Assembly (NCBI GenBank): GCA_023078685.1
Contig: JALGAS010000001.1
Span: forward strand, 6,510,001 to 6,574,000
Source: Neopestalotiopsis rosae
Taxonomy: Eukaryota; Ascomycota; Sordariomycetes; Amphisphaeriales; Sporocadaceae
Direction: 5' to 3'
Length of the DNA stretch: 64,000 nucleotides
Shown: positions 1-11,366 of the stretch, in pieces
Layout of the letters: the number at the start of each line of letters is the position of its first letter
Numbering within the stretch: the first letter of the stretch is position 1
Notes under the pieces: generated by a model
Database searches by the model: none
Told to the model about the DNA's origin: nothing
What the model saw: the letters and a program-made list of their open reading frames with translations, nothing else
Position numbers and translations under genes: made by a program

Positions 1-311
1 AACATTTGGCAGCCCATCCCCGTTATAATCTACTTAATAGCAACTGCCAGGACATGGTGGAAATTCTGGTCAAACAGCTTTGCGAAGGCAGAACAATTAG
101 TCAAGGCAAACTGAAGCAAGAGCTGGCTGCCATCTCCCCCAAGATTGCACTAGATCTAATGGTGGCCCGGTTCAGATCGAGAGTGGACACATTCCCAGAA
201 GATCAAGACCCCGAAAAGCTCAAGGCCAACGACACCGAAGTACAAAAGGAGGTCGACATGATCGATGTGCTCTGGAGCAGAGTTCGAGGCAAGGCCAGCT
301 CGCCGAAATGA
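1..311 (+). CDS. 3' end of a gene, possibly papain-like fold (PPPDE/LRAT-like), partial
   Basis: An open frame enters from the left edge and ends at a TGA at 309-311, so only about the last 102 residues are present. Near its start is the stretch YNLLNSNCQ. An Asn-Cys pair after a Tyr-Asn-Leu-Leu motif resembles the catalytic-cysteine segment of PPPDE or LRAT/NlpC-type papain-like proteins, but the partner histidine would lie outside the window. The rest is a charged helical tail rich in Lys, Asp and Glu with no signal peptide or membrane segment. The frame and composition look like real coding sequence. The family assignment is inference from one short motif. Confidence 0.45.
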   Translation, partial: HLAAHPRYNLLNSNCQDMVEILVKQLCEGRTISQGKLKQELAAISPKIALDLMVARFRSRVDTFPEDQDPEKLKANDTEVQKEVDMIDVLWSRVRGKASSPK

Positions 312-1567
312 AGGAATTACCGGAGTTCGAATCAACACCATACGCTGGTGAGGTGGATGTTACCGCAAGTGCCATTTTGTAGATACCCCTTTGACTTTTT
401 GACCTGACAGGAGGTCATACATGTTATCTAATTTTCTTTCAATATAAGCAATGAAGCATACTGATTCTCGTGCGGAACGGTCGAGGATACGAATTGACAC
501 ATTCTGGCATCTGCGTTGCAAGCGGGGTCTTCAACATGGCGCTGGAAGTCATCGCGGAGAAGTACGCCTACTCAGGCTCGAAAAGAGGAGGAAGTTGTCG
601 TCGATGCTGGAAAGAGTGGTCGTCTACTCTCAGGGCAGCAGGATTCGATCGATCGACAGTCTTTGGTGGCTGCTGCCGTTATCACCAGGATCGTCGCTTC
701 TTTGGTCACCAAGTCTTTTTCACTCGCGTCGCCTTCGACGTCGACTCGAAGCGCTAAGATAATTTTAGGAGTCGCAAAGTCGAGCGAAATGGGGAAGAGG
801 TCGTGCGGAGCAAAGATTTCGTCGTCGTCTTATCCCGGAGACAGTGGAATGTCGTTCATTTGCTCAACTGTGGCCATTCATCACATCCACGGCTCCTCTA
901 GGGTGCTTCAATGGCATCATATGGTCGCGAAGGACGTAGGCTTCGGTAAGTGTCGTAAACGCGACCATTGCGTCGTGCCCAGGCAGCGGGCTTCAGGTGT
1001 TTGGAGAGTCATGGCGATGTAGAAGGTGCGTTCGCATTGGATTGTTTTGCGCTAGATTGGAGGGGAGAGGTGTCCTAGAATCGCATTCAAAGCACCAAAG
1101 TTTGGTGGGGTTTAGCTTGAGCTCTCACTAAAAGCTACGTACTGGAATGACAGCTATAGTGGAGAGCTTCAGCGCGCCAAACTCACTGCTGGGCCGGGAC
1201 TTCACAGCCTCTTACACCATTGCACAACAGCAATTGCTTCCATTGAGGAGTATCAATTGGTGTATATAACAGACTATTGGAACATGGCTTATGGAAGTTT
1301 CCCATATCGCAATCGCTCTTGGTCAAGAAACAGATAATTGACACATACCATCAAGTGTACATACTTGGCCTTCGCGTGGTTCGATTGTTCGGGTAGCGTC
1401 CCGCCCAGCGGGGAATTGTCGGGGCCCGCGTATCGATATCTCGTCCACTGCTGGCGGAGTCTGATTGACCAGCAGCATCGCTTCCGACCAAACCGTGATT
1501 TGATACTCAACCGCGATTTTTACCACGACTCATTCGCAGCCACACACGACCAAGACACTTATTCATC
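312..1567. other. Intergenic, no supported gene
   Basis: Several overlapping short frames occur on both strands, none with a splice structure or recognisable motif. On the minus strand about 240 nt (roughly 828-583) stay open without an ATG. This could be a fragment of something, but I see no family signature. Confidence 0.4.
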
Positions 1568-2017
1568 ATGGCCGAGCACCCCTGCTTCACAATGGCCATC
1601 CTCAGTAAGAGCGCATTGAGGTTTACATGTCAAGATGTATTCTGCTAACATGACCGTCAGTGGCTTCTGGTGGGAGCATAGGATATCGTAACACTGGTTC
1701 CAAGCCTTCGCTCATCGCAGGAATTGGTCTCGGCGCATCATACGCAGTTGCCGGTTAGTTCTTCATTCAGCATCTCAGGTACTCACTGGACCCAGAGTAG
1801 CTGACTGCCGCTTCACATAGGTTACTTGATCAAGGAGAACAAGGACTACGGTACCGAGCTTGCCCTGGGCAACAGTATTATGGTCCTCGGTTCTGCAGTC
1901 CCTCGCATCATCAAGACTGGAGGGCGCGCCCCGGTGCCGCTTGGACTCGGTGTGTGCGGTGCTCTCGCGACCTTTTACTACCAAAAGAAGGTCAGGGAGT
2001 TCCGGTTCGGAGTTTAG
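1568..2017 (+). CDS. TMEM14-family small membrane protein
   Basis: Three exons (1568-1604, 1661-1753, 1821-2017) join to a 108-residue protein. Both introns have GT-AG ends, and their phases restore one frame. The product has the family layout: a short N-terminus, then a Gly/Ser-rich first helix (MASGGSIGY, GSKPSLIAGIG), a second helix, and a C-terminal glycine-rich helix ending in Tyr-Tyr and basic residues. TMEM14 proteins (UPF0136) are four-helix proteins of mitochondrial or other internal membranes, linked in animals to haem metabolism and in yeast to lipid handling. The length of about 100 residues is normal for the family. The first exon carries two in-frame ATGs; I chose the upstream one because a spliced donor follows it. 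Family call is firm; cellular role is known only by analogy. Confidence 0.8.
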
Positions 2018-3644
2018 AGTGTGGCTTCTTTGGTGTGATTGAGAACTGGGGGAACCACCCATGTCCCGCTCTTTCTCTCGTCCGACTAGAAAACACGAGG
2101 CTGGAGGGATCAGGATCCATCAACTTGATTCCCACGAGGGAGGGACCCTCTTATGTTGCAGGCCCATCTTGGCAATGGTTCGCAGCCATTGAAGCGGGTG
2201 GTTTTGGCTGCTGGGAGGGCCTTCTTCCATGCTCATGCCTGATGTCCAAAATTTCGTTGTGTGTACATATATCTTGCAAAGCCATGAGTGTATAATGCTG
2301 TAGAATAAGAAAATTCCCCTCTATATGCGTCCTTCTCGCGGGCAGCTATAAGCAATTCGACTTTTCTAAGTATCCTCAACTTGAAAAACAAAGACACATA
2401 GCATGTTTCATTTGCAAGGCGGAAAAAATCAAATGCTTCTTACCGATATACGGTGTTTAGATCTTGCAGATGGAATAGAGACGTCTTGGTCAGCCATCAC
2501 GAAATACAGTAATTAGCCCACGGCGCCCACAATTCGCTAAGCTGCATGCGAGCGGCAGTCCAACTAGGCCCTGCCATCGGCACTCGTGACTTATCGCACA
2601 CAATCATTGGCTTCCATCATGGCCAGCAACAAGACAATAAAGCCATGACATCCATGCACAAAGAACCCGGCCGGCTCCGCGTTGAACATATGCTCGGTGT
2701 CTTGTTTTGAAATCTGGGCGCATTCGTGGGTTGGTCTATTGGCGGAATCATGGCGACTTCTCGATGGTCGACTGCTATTTCATGCTGCCACTGCAGGGTG
2801 ACCTGGTAAGCGATGAGATGTGCCGGGGCGCCGAGCGACCAGGGCCAAGGAATTGCACGTCTTTATAGTTCTTGGGTTTCGGGTCGTATAGGCGGACCCA
2901 TTTCCTGAATCGAGGATAAAGATAAGCACCTCGTGGTCCTCTCATTCATCTTGCTTGATGGGAGCTATCATGAATGCGGTGCAACAGCCGTCTTGGTCTT
3001 CTTAGCAGATACTCAAGATGCGAACAAATAGACTCCACGCGGCGCGCTCCGCTTCCCATTAAGGTGGCCTTGGGTGGTCTGGCGTTGCAATAGAGTGCCA
3101 AGAATCCCCTGCAGATCAATTCAAGCTTAACGACGATAGGCAGGTAGAGCACCTGCAGGGTTGCAGATCTGCCGTTTAGCGAGACACGCTCACAGCTAAA
3201 CCATCAATCCAATCAGCGTTTCGTCATCTATGTCGTGCCGGACACCCTGGAGCATAGCTTCTCTCATCTGATCGTGGAGTTCTGACTTGTCGGGTCCTTT
3301 TACCTAGTGTACGGATTAAGCTCATGGCGCTACCACGACTGGCTTCGTGCCAGGTCGGGTCTCAACCGGACATGAGGTCCTCTCCGTTGGATCTCCGTTG
3401 GACGAAATCGCCTTTAGCTCTCCAGAATGGGAAGGTGATTTGTCTCTATCCAGACCTGACAGGCTACGTGCTACCCGACACGCGAACTTGAGCCGCCAAG
3501 ACTAATTCAACTACAACACACTGCGTGGTATCCAGCCAGGGGCTCAGGCTACTGGTTTAGACATTCATCCGTTGTTGCGATGTGATTGGACCGTCATCCC
3601 CACGATTCGCTATGAATAGCTATGGGAGCCAGCGACATGAAGAC
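2018..3644. other. Intergenic, no supported gene
   Basis: A 1.6 kb stretch with only short, unsupported frames. It contains the 3' region of the TMEM14 gene and the upstream region of the RNase gene. I see no repeat, transposon end or RNA gene. Confidence 0.5.
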
Positions 3645-3650
3645 TATATA
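3645..3650 (+). promoter_or_regulatory. TATA-like box of the RNase gene
   Basis: TATATA lies 116 nt before the ATG of the secreted RNase gene, a plausible distance for a fungal core promoter with a short 5' leader. Confidence 0.4.
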
Positions 3651-3760
3651 GATGTCGACCTATTCGTCGTTGTTGGATATTCTGGTTCGACATCCTCACG
3701 ATCAGTCCTCTCCAGCTCTCTCTCCAACCACCGCGACTATCCTCGTCCAAATTTGATAAA

Positions 3761-4327
3761 ATGATCGGCCTGAAGGTGAGTGATACTTGTACATCATCAC
3801 TAAACCAAGGCAATGTGCTGACTTGTCAATGAAAGACCCTTCTTGTCACGGCTCTGTCCGTTGTCAGCGTCGCTGCCCGCGCCGTCGACGTTGTTGCCGA
3901 GCGATCCGATGTCGCCGTTGATGCTGAGAAGAGAGCCACCTGTGTCTACCACTGCGGCAGCGTCTGCTACTGGCAGGAGGACATTGACGAGGCCCTCGCC
4001 AAGGGCTACAGCCTGCAGAAGTCGGGCTCCGACATCAGTAAGTCCACATACTCTTCAAGGCAGCTTTCCGTGCCACCAGACACTCGACGCATGCTAACAC
4101 AAGATGCAATAGACGACTACCCTCACCAGTACAACAACTACGAGGGCTTCAGCTTCCCCACCTCCGCCCCCTGGTACGAGTTCCCTATTCTGTCATCCTA
4201 CGCTGTCTACACGGGTGGCTCGCCCGGTGCCGACCGTGTCATCTTTGACGGAAAGGGCAACTTTGATGCTCTGATCACCCACACTGGTGCCAGTGGCAAC
4301 AACTTTGTCGCCTGCACCAAGGGTTAA
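3761..4327 (+). CDS. Secreted guanyl-specific ribonuclease, T1/N1 family
   Basis: Exons 3761-3775, 3836-4037 and 4113-4327 join to 143 residues. The start has a signal peptide, then an acidic propeptide ending in Lys-Arg at 37-38, a Kex2-type site directly before the mature ATCVYHCG. The mature part of about 105 residues matches RNase T1 closely. The expected active-site residues are all present: Tyr75 and His77 in [11 protein letters not shown], Glu95 in WYEFPIL, Arg114 in GADRVIF and His129 in [11 protein letters not shown]. Cysteines 41, 45, 49 and 140 fit the family's disulphides. T1 enzymes cut single-stranded RNA after guanosine through a 2',3'-cyclic phosphate. It is expected to act outside the cell in nutrient recovery or competition. 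The first exon is only 15 nt, which an automatic caller may miss. A TATA-like box lies 116 nt upstream. Confidence 0.93.
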
Positions 4328-5542
4328 GTTTTGAGAGAGGACCCTTGTATAGTCAAGCTAGGATAGTTGGGCCTAAGCAATAAAATTAGTATCAATCACT
4401 TCTCGCGAATGTATCCTGTGAACGCCTGTGCACTTATCTTGCCTGCAACATTTGTTGGGATCCGATCCAAGCCGACGCGTTTTCCAAACAGCCAAATGAC
4501 AAAGAATGATTTTGCTACGTCAAAGACGCGTGGAATACAATCGGAGGACTCTTTGATCTTGGCCAAAGTTCTTCAAAGATGTCGGGCTGGCCAAATTCAG
4601 GATGGTCGCGGATATCGGCCTGGATGGCAACCTAAATCCACATGTTTCACTCAGCCGTCTCCAGGTGCAAAGTAACCTTAAAAAGACTATCGTCCAAATT
4701 TTGAAACCTGAAGTCATTATGACCATGCCTTTTTTACCGTGTCTGGCCAAATACAGATCCACAAGTTGGAGTATTTGGCTGAAGCATCGCAAAGCCTCGT
4801 CCAAGAAAATCATACCATGATGTTCTCGAAGTCGCCAAGATATCCACGTCCCGGTTCATGAAAGTGATGATGATGATCCTCGAGTCGGTGGCTGATCTTG
4901 CCGGAACTTCTTTCCCAGTCCAACACTTAAGCCATGCCTGCCGCCGGAAGCCAGGTTCAATTGATCCTGAACTCTCGCGGGATCATGAGATTGAATCTCA
5001 ACGGATTATCTTCCTCAATCGACCAGTCTTCTGCGAGAAATTGAGCACCTGAACACCTGAGAATATGAGGGATTTTTTCTGATAACATAAAAGGTTCAAC
5101 AACTGTAGTCTGGGCTTCACCCGCTCCAATTCACAAAAGCAAATGTGCATACAGGAATTGTCCAAAAGCGTCCAACGCGTACATCCCGCCCTCCGGCTTA
5201 CAGCTGACGTTCGAACGAATGACCAATATCTCACCAGCCGTCATTCTGGAATGAGAACCCTATCCAGGGGATTAAGCCAATGACGTCGCGTTGTGCCCTC
5301 AAGCATCACAACACCTGATCGCGACGACCGACATGTTATGATATGTATGAGCGGGCAAGGGCTAGAGACAATGCCGCCGCTTTTGGCTGCAGCAGTATAG
5401 TCACAAAGTCGGTGCCGAGCATCCAGGCCGTGTCTGGGCCCGGTCTAGAGAGAGAGAGAACCTCAGCCGTCCCATAATGTAATCTTGAGCGATATGCTCG
5501 AGCGGATGTTATTCCCGATCCTCAAATGAATCGTCGAATGAG
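4328..5542. other. Intergenic, no supported gene
   Basis: A short plus-strand frame around 4602-4820 has Lys-rich, helical-looking residues but no start context, introns or motif that I trust. A run of GAGA repeats lies near 5450. Confidence 0.4.
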
Positions 5543-5549
5543 TATAAAA
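5543..5549 (+). promoter_or_regulatory. TATA box of the glycine-rich secreted protein gene
   Basis: TATAAAA lies 104 nt before the chosen ATG at 5647. The ATG itself sits in a good context (TCCACCATG). Confidence 0.5.
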
Positions 5550-5646
5550 CAACCTCGCTCGGCAGCATTATTCATCTCGAAATTCACAAGTTGGCAGGTC
5601 ACTCTCTACAATAGTATCTTTACAAGCAACTTTGAAGATTTCCACC

Positions 5647-7058
5647 ATGTTTATTCCCTCGTTTCTGACTTTGGGCTTGGCTGCCAGTGTCGCAGCACAG
5701 GGTCGCGGTGGTGGCGGCGGCGGCTTTGGCGGTGGTGGTGGTTTTGGAGGAGGCGGAGTCGGTGGAGGTCGCGGTGGTGGTGGCGGCGGCTTTGGCGGTG
5801 GTGGCAACGGAGGCGGTCGCCCAGGCGGCGGTGGTGGTGGAGGCTTCCCCGGCTTCCCTGGAGGAGGCGGCGGCGGCGGCGGCGGCGGTGTCATCGTTCC
5901 CGTCCCCGTTCCCACGCCCAAGCCCACACCTGCTCCCGTTGACCCGTGTTACGCGAACCCTTACTACCCGTGGGTTATCGCCATGGAGGCGGACGAGTAT
6001 GGTGAGGAATACTGCAACGAAGTATACCCGAACCCAGGACAGCACACCTACTGGTACACAAGGACGCTGAATGGAGCTGCCGCGGTCATCACAGAAACTG
6101 TATCAACTACCACGACCACCAGAACCAGGACGGCTGTCGTAACGTAATAACCCCCATACTTAGTTTCCATGGCGCTTTGCTAACTTGGCTTGCAATACAG
6201 GACCACTCGTACGAGGTTGAACGTACTCACACCACCCATCAACAAGCGAGCTACTTTCAATGGATTTATAGCGCAAGGAGAAACCGTAATCAGGCAGGTG
6301 GTAAGTATATCTTAGTCTCCCTGAATAATGTTGGCATATAACTGGGAGTCTTGGGGAATTCCGGATCAGGATCTCTCCTCTTGCTCTCAATGATACAAAA
6401 TGTAGGCATGCTAAACTAACCCCAACAGTGCAAATGTATGGCTCAACGAAAGAGACCTTATACCTTTACGCATACCAGAACCATTGGCGCCGCTGGTGTG
6501 ACAAGGACAGTTCGTGTGATTGCAACGAGCACTGCGACTACGACTACGACTTCCACAGTTACCACAACAAGATTCCGTAAGTACATTTGCTTGATATATG
6601 AAGAACCATTCCATATGGATCATGATATCTTAAAAAGGCTTGAGAAGGAATATTTACTGACGATTCTCCTACGCATAGTTGGAGGTCCCGGCCCAGTAAT
6701 CATTCCCACCACCACCACCACCACCACTCCAACCCCCACTCCGACGCCGAAACCACCAGCTGTGGTGAGACCAGGTGCTGCGCAATGCGACTTCAGCAAC
6801 ATTCCCGGCGGCAAAGGTGCCGGAGGCTGCCAGCCCGAATGCTTCTGCGACATTGACGCCGACGGAGTCAACGCGTACTGCGACATCGCGCTAGCAAACG
6901 ACGGGCTCACGCAATGCACCAGCGACGCCCAGTGCGGTCCGACTCAGGCCTGCATGGACTTTTTGGGGGACGGAAATACAAAGTGCTACACCATCAACAC
7001 GTGCACTAGTACTTTTGTTCCTCCCGTCATCTTGCAGCGCAACGAGAACACCTTGTAG
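5647..7058 (+). CDS. Secreted glycine-rich / threonine-rich protein with Cys-rich C-terminus
   Basis: Four exons (5647-6143, 6201-6300, 6429-6576, 6679-7058) join in phase to 374 residues. A signal peptide ends near residue 17 (VAA before QG). A block of about 65 residues of GGG/GGF repeats follows, then a Pro/Val linker. Next comes a short region with two cysteines (DPCYANPYYPW), Thr-rich segments (TTTTT, RTRT) that look like O-glycosylation stalks, and a (TP)n spacer. The last 95 residues hold eleven cysteines, as in an extracellular disulphide-bonded module (CDFSNIPGGKG, CQPECFCD). No catalytic motif is visible. A cell-wall or matrix protein is the natural inference. It is not recognised as any named family. 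The third intron is 102 nt, a multiple of three, and has no in-frame stop, so retaining it would still give an open product. It is the least certain junction. Confidence 0.72.
5704..5890 (+). repeat. GGN-codon repeat coding for poly-glycine
   Basis: GGC/GGT-rich simple sequence within exon 1 of the secreted protein encodes runs of glycine broken by single Phe, Val, Arg or Asn residues. It also creates long proline- and arginine-rich shadow frames, which are not genes. Confidence 0.85.
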
Positions 7059-7153
7059 AGAGACTATACGCTCGTTTATTACGCTTGGAATTGTATCCCA
7101 ATGTTCTCGTCATGGGGACCTGAATAGGTAAGAACCGATAGCTACTGCCTAAA

Positions 7154-8872
7154 TCAATATAAGCGTACCGACCTCTGTTCTGCTCGTCGTGATGAAACTG
7201 CCTCGCCGTGCATGATCCCGTGTACAAATGCTTGACCAATAAGTATGTAACCGTTATCTGCTTGCCCAGAAGTCCTTCTCGGTCTGAGAATGAATGGTAC
7301 TCTCCCACCAAACAAAATCCAAACCTCATCTCCCGGTCTCATTGTAAGTGGTCCCATCCCCAAATAGCCACCAACGGTTACAAAGAAGCTCTGATTCATC
7401 ACAAACGTTACAAGAGAATGATACAATTCAGTGACAGGTATCTTGTCGCCAGTTTTCGCGTATTGAACCACCATTTGGTTTTCATCGGGGGTAGTACGCC
7501 GCGCATGAAATTTATCATTCATCAGATAGTCTCCTGTTAGTGTCGCCCCGAACGCATTAATCCGGCTATCGCCATTGGGATATTCTTGGCCAAATTTCGG
7601 GTCGTTCCAGTTGTTTATGTTATGCCAAAATCGGGTCACACGCAGTAAGTCGAGCTCTTCAACATGAGTGAGCTCATATGCCACCAGATGTTCGCTTGAT
7701 ACCTCATCAACGTCATCGATTCGGATGCCCATGAGGTCCAAGGCTTGTACTTCAGGGATATACGTGTGGGAAAAGATAGTATCGGCATCCGCATGACACT
7801 GATCGTAGCGACGACCATGGTTCCACCACCGTTCCGAGGTCTGAACGTTGCTCACTCTTGAAAAGTCGGATACCCAGGTGGGCAGATGAATGTTTATGAT
7901 ATTTCGAATTCCCATAAAAGGGCGTAGTCCTCGCTCGATGGCTAGGAGATCGAGCATAACCTTGGTATAGATTGTCTGCACTGAGAGCGTATAGTCGCTG
8001 TGCTGGAGACTCCGGAACGGTGTTCCCGAAATAAGACCCAGCAGACCAAAGACCTTGTCACGAGGATCTGTCGCTCCACGGTAGCGCCATCTTTCCAACA
8101 AGTTCAAGGGGTTGTCGCCTCTTCGTGCGAGTTCGAGGTCTCGGACAGGTGCTGAAAGATCGTCCAGAATATCTTCGAATGTCATTATCTTTCCATATGA
8201 GTCCCAAGTTCCTTCGAGCCAATTTCGAGATGCGAGTCGCACGTCAAACCAGTCGACGACCTGTGAGCCCCAAATGAGCTGTGCCGATTCTGGGAGAACG
8301 GATTCTTGCACCGTCCAGATTCGTGACCACCATGGGTTCCCATGTATGCCGAGGGCCACGAATGCCACTCGCGCACGTCGACTTGCTTTTACCCAAGATA
8401 ACTTCTCTATGAGTGGTTGTTGCATCTCTGGGGTCGGCGCGGGCTCTGCACTGATTCTTATGAACTCGAAAGTGTTTTTCACGTCTTCCGAAGTGATTAT
8501 TTGTTTCGGGTATATTTCACCGAACCAAATCAGACAGCGATCGCACTGCTTATAGATCAGGCGCATCATGTCGACCTGCTTTGCCTTCTTTTCGTTATTC
8601 CATTGATCGATGCACAGCTGATCTATCCACAACGTGCGAGTCCTAGCGGGAAACCGGAGGCGTTGCAGCGCATCGTACAGATTACTGGTTACCATAACAC
8701 TCTGGCCAGATACTTGAATGCTTTGCCGCCCGCCCGCCTCCATCCAGACATAGGACACAGCCTCATACGGTACGCTCTTATCGAGGCAAGCGGAGCGCGT
8801 TTCACAAATGATTTCCTGGCCGTGCTGCCCCGGGAAAAGGTCTAGTAGGATGAACTCATCCAAGTTATCCAT
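7154..8872 (-). CDS. HET-domain (heterokaryon incompatibility) protein
   Basis: A single exon of 572 residues. The three HET signatures are in order: YEAVSYVW (36-43), LWIDQLCIDQ (81-90) and RIWTVQE (184-190). The C-terminal 350 residues have no named domain but end with IGQAFVHGIMHGEA, a closing motif shared by many HET proteins. HET domains trigger programmed cell death when non-self is recognised during hyphal fusion; the fold is TIR-related. Here there is no attached NACHT, ankyrin or WD-repeat region, so this is the common stand-alone type. The start ATG precedes the usual short segment before the domain. The gene ends 95 nt from the stop of the convergent secreted-protein gene. Confidence 0.92.
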   Translation of the reverse strand: MDNLDEFILLDLFPGQHGQEIICETRSACLDKSVPYEAVSYVWMEAGGRQSIQVSGQSVMVTSNLYDALQRLRFPARTRTLWIDQLCIDQWNNEKKAKQVDMMRLIYKQCDRCLIWFGEIYPKQIITSEDVKNTFEFIRISAEPAPTPEMQQPLIEKLSWVKASRRARVAFVALGIHGNPWWSRIWTVQESVLPESAQLIWGSQVVDWFDVRLASRNWLEGTWDSYGKIMTFEDILDDLSAPVRDLELARRGDNPLNLLERWRYRGATDPRDKVFGLLGLISGTPFRSLQHSDYTLSVQTIYTKVMLDLLAIERGLRPFMGIRNIINIHLPTWVSDFSRVSNVQTSERWWNHGRRYDQCHADADTIFSHTYIPEVQALDLMGIRIDDVDEVSSEHLVAYELTHVEELDLLRVTRFWHNINNWNDPKFGQEYPNGDSRINAFGATLTGDYLMNDKFHARRTTPDENQMVVQYAKTGDKIPVTELYHSLVTFVMNQSFFVTVGGYLGMGPLTMRPGDEVWILFGGRVPFILRPRRTSGQADNGYILIGQAFVHGIMHGEAVSSRRAEQRSVRLY

Positions 8873-9133
8873 TTCAAAAGTTCGGCAGACACCGTAGACA
8901 ACGCACGCGTTGTTGTCACAGGGTTGGGAGTACTACAGACATCAGCAATTTGACGAGGCAGACCCCGCACAATAATTGCATTTGCGGTATCGCTGGGGCT
9001 GTGCAAATCACGTGGTAATGCCAATGTATGCATAACCGCAAAATTGTATTATTTCTGATTTCGTATGGACTATCGTAGAGTTGCAGCTTATTCTAGTCTG
9101 CTTAGTCTCGTTTTCTCTATTATCTATCATTTA

Positions 9134-10238
9134 TCATTTGTTGTCAGACGAGTCCTCGGCTTGACTGTTGACATCATCAATCGTAAAGAACCCCGTCTTC
9201 TTTCTCGTGCCCAGTCGAAATGACTGACATGGCACGTTGCGGTCGGTAGCCTTTTTCGGACCTGACCCGCGATACGTTCCCCGAGATGAATAGTCGCCGC
9301 CGAGCAAAGGCCTTAACACTGGGATGCACGCCAGGGTGATGATGAGTGCTGGCTCGATCACGGAGTAGATGCTAGGCAGACCGGCAAGGTAGGTCAAGTC
9401 GGCATAGTCCATGTTGACGACAGCAGCGATGCGCAGGGCGCTGAAGATGCAAGTACTGTATGAGATTAGATCAGCCAAATGTTTGTCTTATTATGCACGG
9501 AGTCTAGTGCAAGAACTCACATGAATCCACCTGCAAAGGTGACAATCAAGATGACCTTCTTCCTGCAAGCCATTTCCAGGCCATAGAGGTAAGGCATCGG
9601 CTGGAAGAGGACCACAACGTCGAGAATGACATTGATTGAGGCAGTAATCTTGAATGAGAGGACCTGGTCGCCGCAGTGTCCACCCTCAATCGTCTGGTCC
9701 CAATTGTATGCAAAAGGTTGGCATTGCAGCAAGGCTCCTAGTATGGTGGCAAGTCCCAATAGTATAACCACGACGCCGCTAATTCGTGCTGACAGAATAA
9801 AGAAGGGTACGGCAAAGACTTTGACGTATAGCATGAGAATTGACACCTTGGGTAGGCAGACTGCCAATGCCCAAAGGATCTGGTTCGCTACCGTCATCTG
9901 CATTGTAACTCTGTTAGCCACTCGTCTCAAAGAAGAGCCACTGTCCAGCATACCTTTGTGTAGGTCACAATCGGTGTCGCTCCATATCTTGCGACAAGAT
10001 CCGTCATGTGCATGCCTGCTCCTGTAAATGGTTCCGCAGCAATGACACCGCAAAATGCCAGCGTCACGATGAGAGCCGCGATCATGACATAGTCGCTAGG
10101 GTCCAGTGCTCGGTGTGATATATGTCGCGCAAGGACTCGGAGCCCGACGGCAGTGGTGGCCAAGATTCCGAAAACGATTGGAATTACGACCATGGACACC
10201 TGCATTTGGGTCTCGATGGGAATCTGAGGGTCAAACAT
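9134..10238 (-). CDS. Pth11-like fungal rhodopsin-domain membrane protein
   Basis: Exons 10238-9954, 9897-9521 and 9455-9134 join to 327 residues. At the first intron the nearest AG gives the wrong frame. The acceptor at 9898 (ATGCAG) restores it and yields the typical ANQILWALAVCLPKVSIL helix. Hydrophobic segments fit about seven helices, with the family marks LARHI..ALDPSDY after helix 1, CQPFAYNW after helix 4 and ALRIAAV in helix 7. The cytoplasmic tail is basic and Ser/Asp-rich. Such proteins (PF20684, the Pth11-related group) sit in the plasma membrane; some take part in surface sensing. No retinal-binding lysine pattern is evident, so it is not a light-driven opsin. Ligand unknown. Confidence 0.85.
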
Positions 10239-11366
10239 GGTGGGCGAGTGCCTCGTGAAAAGAGCGGCTGATGACCGCTTCTTTGCATCAACCTCGATAT
10301 TCGTTTTAAATCCGACTGGGAAGAGGCAGATAATGTCCTAATAGACACATTCTCCTGTCTGTCTCAAAGAGAGGAGAAAGCTGACTGATCTATAGGGATG
10401 GCGGGTGACACAGGTATTAAAGACGCATCGGGGCGACGCATCTCGATTGAGCAGCCCTGAATATGATCGTCGCAAGGTTTTGGAAGGATTTTTGACCATG
10501 TCACGTTTGAGGCGAGTCGTGCACATTTGAAGTGAGACGGGCCGCACACTTTGCCATAGGAAAATAAATCTCGCTTAAGGACTGCCATGCGAAAGCCGTT
10601 GGGCTTGGCCGGTAGCGTATCATATGATTGTCCGGGGTCAGTTCAGCGCACTTCAGGGCCTCGGCGGGGAAGAGGAACCCTTGACCCGGCTCCATCCAGT
10701 TTGACGCACCATGCTGACCTAATTCGAGGTTTTTAAATAGTGGTGTGACATATGGGATTATCGCTCTGTAAAGAGTATAGTAGATCAGTACATGGCAAGG
10801 TTGAGATTATCTTTAGCCACTATTCCACTATTTATGTTTTCTCTCCTTTTTCTTCATCCTCAAAACTACAAAAGCGCAAGATCGTCGAATGCAAGTCGTG
10901 AATCAGTCGTTCGTTTCTTTCAAATCGATTGGAATTGGCACTCTGTTTCGGCCGGTTCACAGGATTGCCGCGATCTCGCAAGTATCCACCATAAACCTAA
11001 AGGTTCTTAGTGTACAAGGGGCCTGGACAAGAAGTGGAGTTTCAACAGGATCCCTTGCCAGTAACAGACACAGTGATTGGCATGACCAGTGACAGTTGCA
11101 GGGCCCATCTGCAATCTACAGCGAGTGTCGAACGTGACAAAGAGCGTGAGGGCTCAGGGCACTCAGGGGCGAGCAGTTTGTAATACTGGTTCTCGAGACC
11201 GCGACCCGGGACCCCCCACCGGCCCGTCCAGATGCATACTATGGTAGTGCTCCAAGCTCGTCCAAACTGTCCGAGTAGCGCGGCAGTTCCCTTTTCTTGC
11301 CGCGACTAGTTTCCGTACATAATTGTCATTTCTTGTAAGTGAAAATCACTGTGTAAGCAATACGCC
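10239..11366. other. Divergent intergenic region
   Basis: This 1.1 kb lies between the Pth11-like gene (minus) and the P450 gene (plus), so it must carry both promoters. Only short unsupported frames occur in it. Confidence 0.5.

Noticed and set aside
516..1022. 168-residue plus-strand frame near the left edge
   Set aside because: Low-complexity Ser/Arg composition, no splice logic and no motif; overlapping frames are equally open.
4602..4820. 72-residue Lys-rich frame
   Set aside because: No start context, introns or similarity that I could recognise; isolated in a long spacer.
5568..5942. Long proline-rich (minus) and arginine-rich (plus) frames
   Set aside because: They are shadows of the GGN repeat in the secreted protein's first exon; the glycine frame alone has a signal peptide and joins to downstream exons.
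8842..9033. Extra upstream exon for the HET gene
   Set aside because: The short minus-strand frame overlaps the HET start in another phase and no splice join is needed; the 8872 ATG already gives a normal N-terminus.
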